From assembly GCA_938008415.1 (NCBI GenBank), contig CALLKI010000083.1, positions 1-8,204 on the forward strand: 8,204 nucleotides of DNA. The letters are read 5' to 3'. The stretch is from an uncultured Luteimonas sp. Its GTDB lineage: Bacteria; Pseudomonadota; Gammaproteobacteria; Xanthomonadales; Xanthomonadaceae. Under the pieces are notes generated by a model. The model saw nothing but the letters and a program-made list of their open reading frames with translations, did not search any database and was not told where the DNA came from. Of the stretch, positions 5,997 through 8,204 are shown in pieces (within the stretch, counting starts at the first letter, position 1; each line of letters starts with the position of its first letter). A program made the position numbers and the translations under genes.

Positions 5997-7562
5997 TCAT
6001 TCCTTCGACTGGTACGGCGGGGGTGCGGGGCCGCGCGTGCGGTGCGGCCCGTAGACCCAGTGCTCCAGTGCATGGCGCAGCCTTTGCGCGCGACGCCTGC
6101 GCACTGCCAGCGCGTGGGCGAGTGTGCGGTGGACGGCCACGATCACCAGCACCATCAGCAGCGCGAACGGCAGGGCCGAGATGGTGACCAGCCCCTGCAG
6201 CGCGTCCAGCCCGCCGGCCAGCAGCAGTGCCGCGGCCACCACCGCGATGGCCAGGCCCCAGGCGATGCGGCGTGTCGGCGGTGGATCACCCGCCCGGTCG
6301 CTGGACATGCTGGCCAGCACCAGCACCGCCGAATCGGCCGAGGTGACGAAGAAGATCACCAGCAGCACCACCGCGAGGGCGCTGAGCAGGGCGCTGCCCG
6401 GCAGGTTGCCGAACATGGCGAACAGCACGTTCTGGTAGCCGCTTTCCAGCACCGGGTGCAGGTCGGTGACGAACAGCTGCTGCCACAGCGTGGTGCCGCC
6501 GAACACGGCGAACCATGCGAAGCCCACGAGGCTGGGCGCCAGCACCGTGCCGGTGACGAACTCGCGGATGGTGCGGCCGTAGGACACCCGTGCGATGAAC
6601 GTGCCCACGAACGGTGCCCACGAGATCCACCAGGCCCAGTAGAAGATGGTCCATTCGCCGACCCAGGGGCTGCCGGAGAACGGGGACATGCGCAGGCTCA
6701 TGCCGATCAGGCGGTCGAGGTAGTCGCCCAGGGCGTTGGTGAACACGTCGAACAGGAACGCGGTCGGCCCCATCGCCAGCACCGCCAGCATCAGCAGCGC
6801 GGCCAGGGCCAGGTTGGTGCTGGACAACCACTTGATGCCACGCTCCACGCCGCTGAGGCTGGATGCCATGTACAGCACGAAGGCCACGGCGATCACCGCC
6901 ACCTGCATGCCGGTGCCCGCGGGCGTGCCGAACACCGTGCGCAGGCCGGCCACGATCTGCAGCGCCCCGAAGCCGAGCGTCGTGGCCACGCCGATCGCGG
7001 TGGCCACCACCGCGGCGATGTCCACGCAGCGGCCCGCCCAGCCGCGGTGGTGGCGGCCGAGCACCGGCTGCAGCAGGTCGCTGAGCTGGCCGCGGCCGCG
7101 GCGGTTGTACTGGAACCAGGCCATCGCCAGGCCGATCAGGGCGTAGATGGCCCACGGGTGCAGGCCCCAGTGGAAGTAGGCATAGCGCATGGCCGCGCGT
7201 GCGGCCGGCATGCTGGCCGGCTGCAGGCCCTCGGGCGGGTTGAAGTAGTGCGACAACGGTTCGGCCGCGCCCCAGAACACCAGGCCGATGCCCATGCCGG
7301 CGGCGAACAGCATGGCCAGCCAGCTGCCGTAGGAGAACTGCGGCTCGGCGTCCTCCCCGCCGATGCGCAGCTCGCCCATGCTGCCGAAGGCCAGATAGAC
7401 CATGAACACCAGGGTGGCGAACACCACCAGCAGGTACAGCCAGCCGGTGTTGGCCAGCATGCCGGACAGCAGGCTGTCGACGACCGCGCCGAAGCGCCCC
7501 GGTATCAGGCCCGCGGCGCCCGCGAGCAGGGCGATCAGCAGGAACGAGATGCGGAAGACCAT
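5997..7562 (-). CDS. BCCT-family betaine/choline/carnitine-type transporter
   Basis: An integral inner-membrane secondary transporter of the BCCT family, which carries quaternary ammonium compounds such as glycine betaine, choline or carnitine. The 521 residues cover the core fold with about twelve membrane segments. The glycine-rich TM motif is FAAGMGIGLVFWGAAEPLSHY, about residues 86-106. The family signature EWTIFYWAWWISWAPFVGTF lies at 303-322, with an aromatic-rich helix that lines the substrate site in relatives. FFVTSADSAVLVLASMSS lies at 404-421. The cytoplasmic C-terminal tail is short (about 40 residues) and rich in Arg, lacking the long tail of E. coli BetT. ATG 7562 is used because the first helix (VFRISFLLIALL) begins at once and GGAG lies five bases upstream. 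The substrate and coupling ion cannot be read from the sequence. It is transcribed towards the thr leader with no clear terminator between. Confidence 0.93.
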   Translation of the reverse strand: MVFRISFLLIALLAGAAGLIPGRFGAVVDSLLSGMLANTGWLYLLVVFATLVFMVYLAFGSMGELRIGGEDAEPQFSYGSWLAMLFAAGMGIGLVFWGAAEPLSHYFNPPEGLQPASMPAARAAMRYAYFHWGLHPWAIYALIGLAMAWFQYNRRGRGQLSDLLQPVLGRHHRGWAGRCVDIAAVVATAIGVATTLGFGALQIVAGLRTVFGTPAGTGMQVAVIAVAFVLYMASSLSGVERGIKWLSSTNLALAALLMLAVLAMGPTAFLFDVFTNALGDYLDRLIGMSLRMSPFSGSPWVGEWTIFYWAWWISWAPFVGTFIARVSYGRTIREFVTGTVLAPSLVGFAWFAVFGGTTLWQQLFVTDLHPVLESGYQNVLFAMFGNLPGSALLSALAVVLLVIFFVTSADSAVLVLASMSSDRAGDPPPTRRIAWGLAIAVVAAALLLAGGLDALQGLVTISALPFALLMVLVIVAVHRTLAHALAVRRRRAQRLRHALEHWVYGPHRTRGPAPPPYQSKE

Positions 7563-7667
7563 GCCGGCTCCGTGACGGGGACCGCCAGGCAGTCTAGCAG
7601 CGCCCCTTGGCGGGGGCCGTCGGCGCGGGCCGGCATCCCGCCGCGCGCTGTGGTTCAATAGCCCGCA

Positions 7668-7755
7668 GAAGCGGGGGTATCGCGTGGCCTTCGGGCGCGC
7701 GGTTGAGACAGTCCCTTCGAACCTGATCCGGTTCACACCGGCGTAGGGAAGCTTC
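7668..7755 (+). ncRNA. TPP riboswitch (thi box) upstream of thiC
   Basis: The conserved thi-box core is present in order: GCGGGGGTAT (7671-7680), TTGAGA (7703-7708, consensus CTGAGA), CCCTTCGAACCTGATCCGG (7713-7731) and CGGCGTAGGGAAGC (7739-7752). GAAGC (7668-7672) pairs with GCTTC (7751-7755) to close P1. The aptamer binds thiamine pyrophosphate and lowers expression of the downstream thiamine gene. The next gene is thiC, the commonest target. The ~100 bases between the BCCT start and the aptamer (7563-7667) are intergenic; I see no convincing promoter there, only a GCCCC/GGGGC hairpin near 7603-7618. Confidence 0.95.
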
Positions 7756-7890
7756 GCAGGATCTGCCGCATTGCACTGCCGCGTCCGCGGCCCGCAATCC
7801 GCCTGTCGTGCGCCTTCGCTTCGTCCTGGCCCGCATCCCGCGGCCCGGGAGCCCTGCCGCACGCACCGCGTGCGGGAACCGAGAAGGACG
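7756..7890 (+). promoter_or_regulatory. Riboswitch expression platform and thiC ribosome site
   Basis: Between aptamer and start codon there is no U-tract terminator. A perfect 8-bp hairpin CCGCACGC-ACC-GCGTGCGG (7857-7875) sits eight bases before the ribosome site AAGGA (7884-7888). The segment TCGTCCT (7821-7827) is perfectly complementary to AGGACGA (7885-7891), which spans the ribosome site and the A of the ATG, and is a candidate anti-Shine-Dalgarno. CAGGA (7757-7761), directly after P1, could compete by pairing with TCCTG (7824-7828). This suggests control at translation initiation; the pairings are seen, the mechanism is inferred. Confidence 0.5.
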
Positions 7891-8204
7891 ATGCCGATGA
7901 ACGCAGTGCCCAGCTCCCTCATCCAGAAGACCTCGCAGCTGTCCGAAGCCGTGACCCGGCCGATCCCGGGCTCGCGCAAGATCCACGTGCAGGGCTCGCG
8001 CCCGGACATCCGCGTGCCGATGCGGGAGATCGTGCAGACCCGCACGCCCACGGTGTTCGGTGGCGAGGAGAACCCGCCCGTCACGGTGTACGACACCTCC
8101 GGCCCGTACACGGACCCGGAGGCGAGGATCGACCTGGCCGCCGGGCTGCCGCCGCTGCGCGCGCGCTGGATCGACGAGCGCGGCGACACCGTGGAACTGC
8201 CCGC
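7891..8204 (+). CDS. thiC: Phosphomethylpyrimidine synthase ThiC, N-terminal part (continues past window)
   Basis: A radical-SAM enzyme that rearranges aminoimidazole ribotide into HMP phosphate, the pyrimidine half of thiamine. The first 104 codons are visible and the frame runs off the window without a stop. Recognisable parts are the N-terminal LSEAVTRPIPGSRKI (residues 17-31), GSRPDIRVPMREI (35-47), FGGEENPPVTVYDTSGPYTD (57-76) and LPPLRARWIDERGD (87-100), all typical of proteobacterial ThiC. The iron-sulphur cluster motif lies near the C-terminus and is not in view. ATG 7891 has AAGGA three bases away; ATG 7897 is an alternative two codons later. It sits under a TPP riboswitch and is divergent from the BCCT gene, which fits feedback control by thiamine pyrophosphate. 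The gene appears intact as far as seen. Confidence 0.96.
   Translation, partial: MPMNAVPSSLIQKTSQLSEAVTRPIPGSRKIHVQGSRPDIRVPMREIVQTRTPTVFGGEENPPVTVYDTSGPYTDPEARIDLAAGLPPLRARWIDERGDTVELP

Noticed and set aside
2371..6054. Very long plus-strand ORF (1227 codons) opposite thrA and thrB
   Set aside because: Antisense open frame typical of very GC-rich genes. Its translation is low-complexity (Ala/Arg/Gly/His-rich) with no family motifs, and thrA, thrB and the leader lie on the other strand.
5499..7661. Plus-strand 720-codon ORF opposite the BCCT transporter
   Set aside because: Shadow of a GC-rich membrane-protein gene; rich in His, Gln, Gly and Ala, without recognisable domains, and crosses several intergenic regions.
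7563..8189. N-terminal extension of the BCCT protein to 730 codons
   Set aside because: It would run antisense through thiC and the TPP riboswitch; the transporter's first helix starts at ATG 7562, which has a ribosome site.

Overview
The window looks like the chromosome of a high-GC gammaproteobacterium, most likely Xanthomonadaceae (Xanthomonas/Lysobacter/Luteimonas-like). The grounds are a thrA-thrB-thrC order with a fused aspartokinase/homoserine dehydrogenase, a ThiC N-terminus typical of the group, very GC-rich codon use, and an integron attC-like site resembling those I recall from Xanthomonas chromosomal integrons. The taxonomic call is from memory, not from a search.

Layout. Positions 1-370 (+) hold the 3' part of an IS3-family orfA and the 5' part of orfB, cut off before the DDE catalytic domain. 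Positions ~371-770 (+) hold a lower-GC broken ORF with a frameshift and probably an internal deletion. It ends a few bases before an attC-like site (774-836), so it looks like a decayed integron gene cassette with no integrase in view. From 927 to 5721 (-) runs the threonine operon: thrA (aspartokinase I/homoserine dehydrogenase), thrB (homoserine kinase, ATGA overlap with thrA) and thrC (threonine synthase). Upstream of thrA is an unannotated 28-codon leader ORF (5817-5903, -) with Thr/Ile codons clustered in the middle, followed by three mutually exclusive RNA stems: a classical attenuator layout that lacks an obvious U-tract. Next is a BCCT-family transporter (5997-7562, -). Divergent from it, 7668-7755 (+) is a TPP riboswitch controlling thiC, whose first 104 codons are in the window (7891 to the end).

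Function. The thr genes convert aspartate to threonine; four of the five steps are covered, and aspartate-semialdehyde dehydrogenase must lie elsewhere. The leader would let charged tRNA-Thr/Ile levels set thrABC expression. thiC makes the thiamine pyrimidine HMP-P and is shut off by TPP. The BCCT carrier is probably for betaine, choline or a similar quaternary ammonium compound.

The right and central parts are ordinary core genome with interesting RNA regulation. The left ~850 bases are accessory debris (IS fragment, cassette pseudogene and attC) lying against the 3' end of the thr operon. I found no evidence of a wholly new system; the most notable items are the lone attC/cassette remnant and the threonine leader-attenuator.
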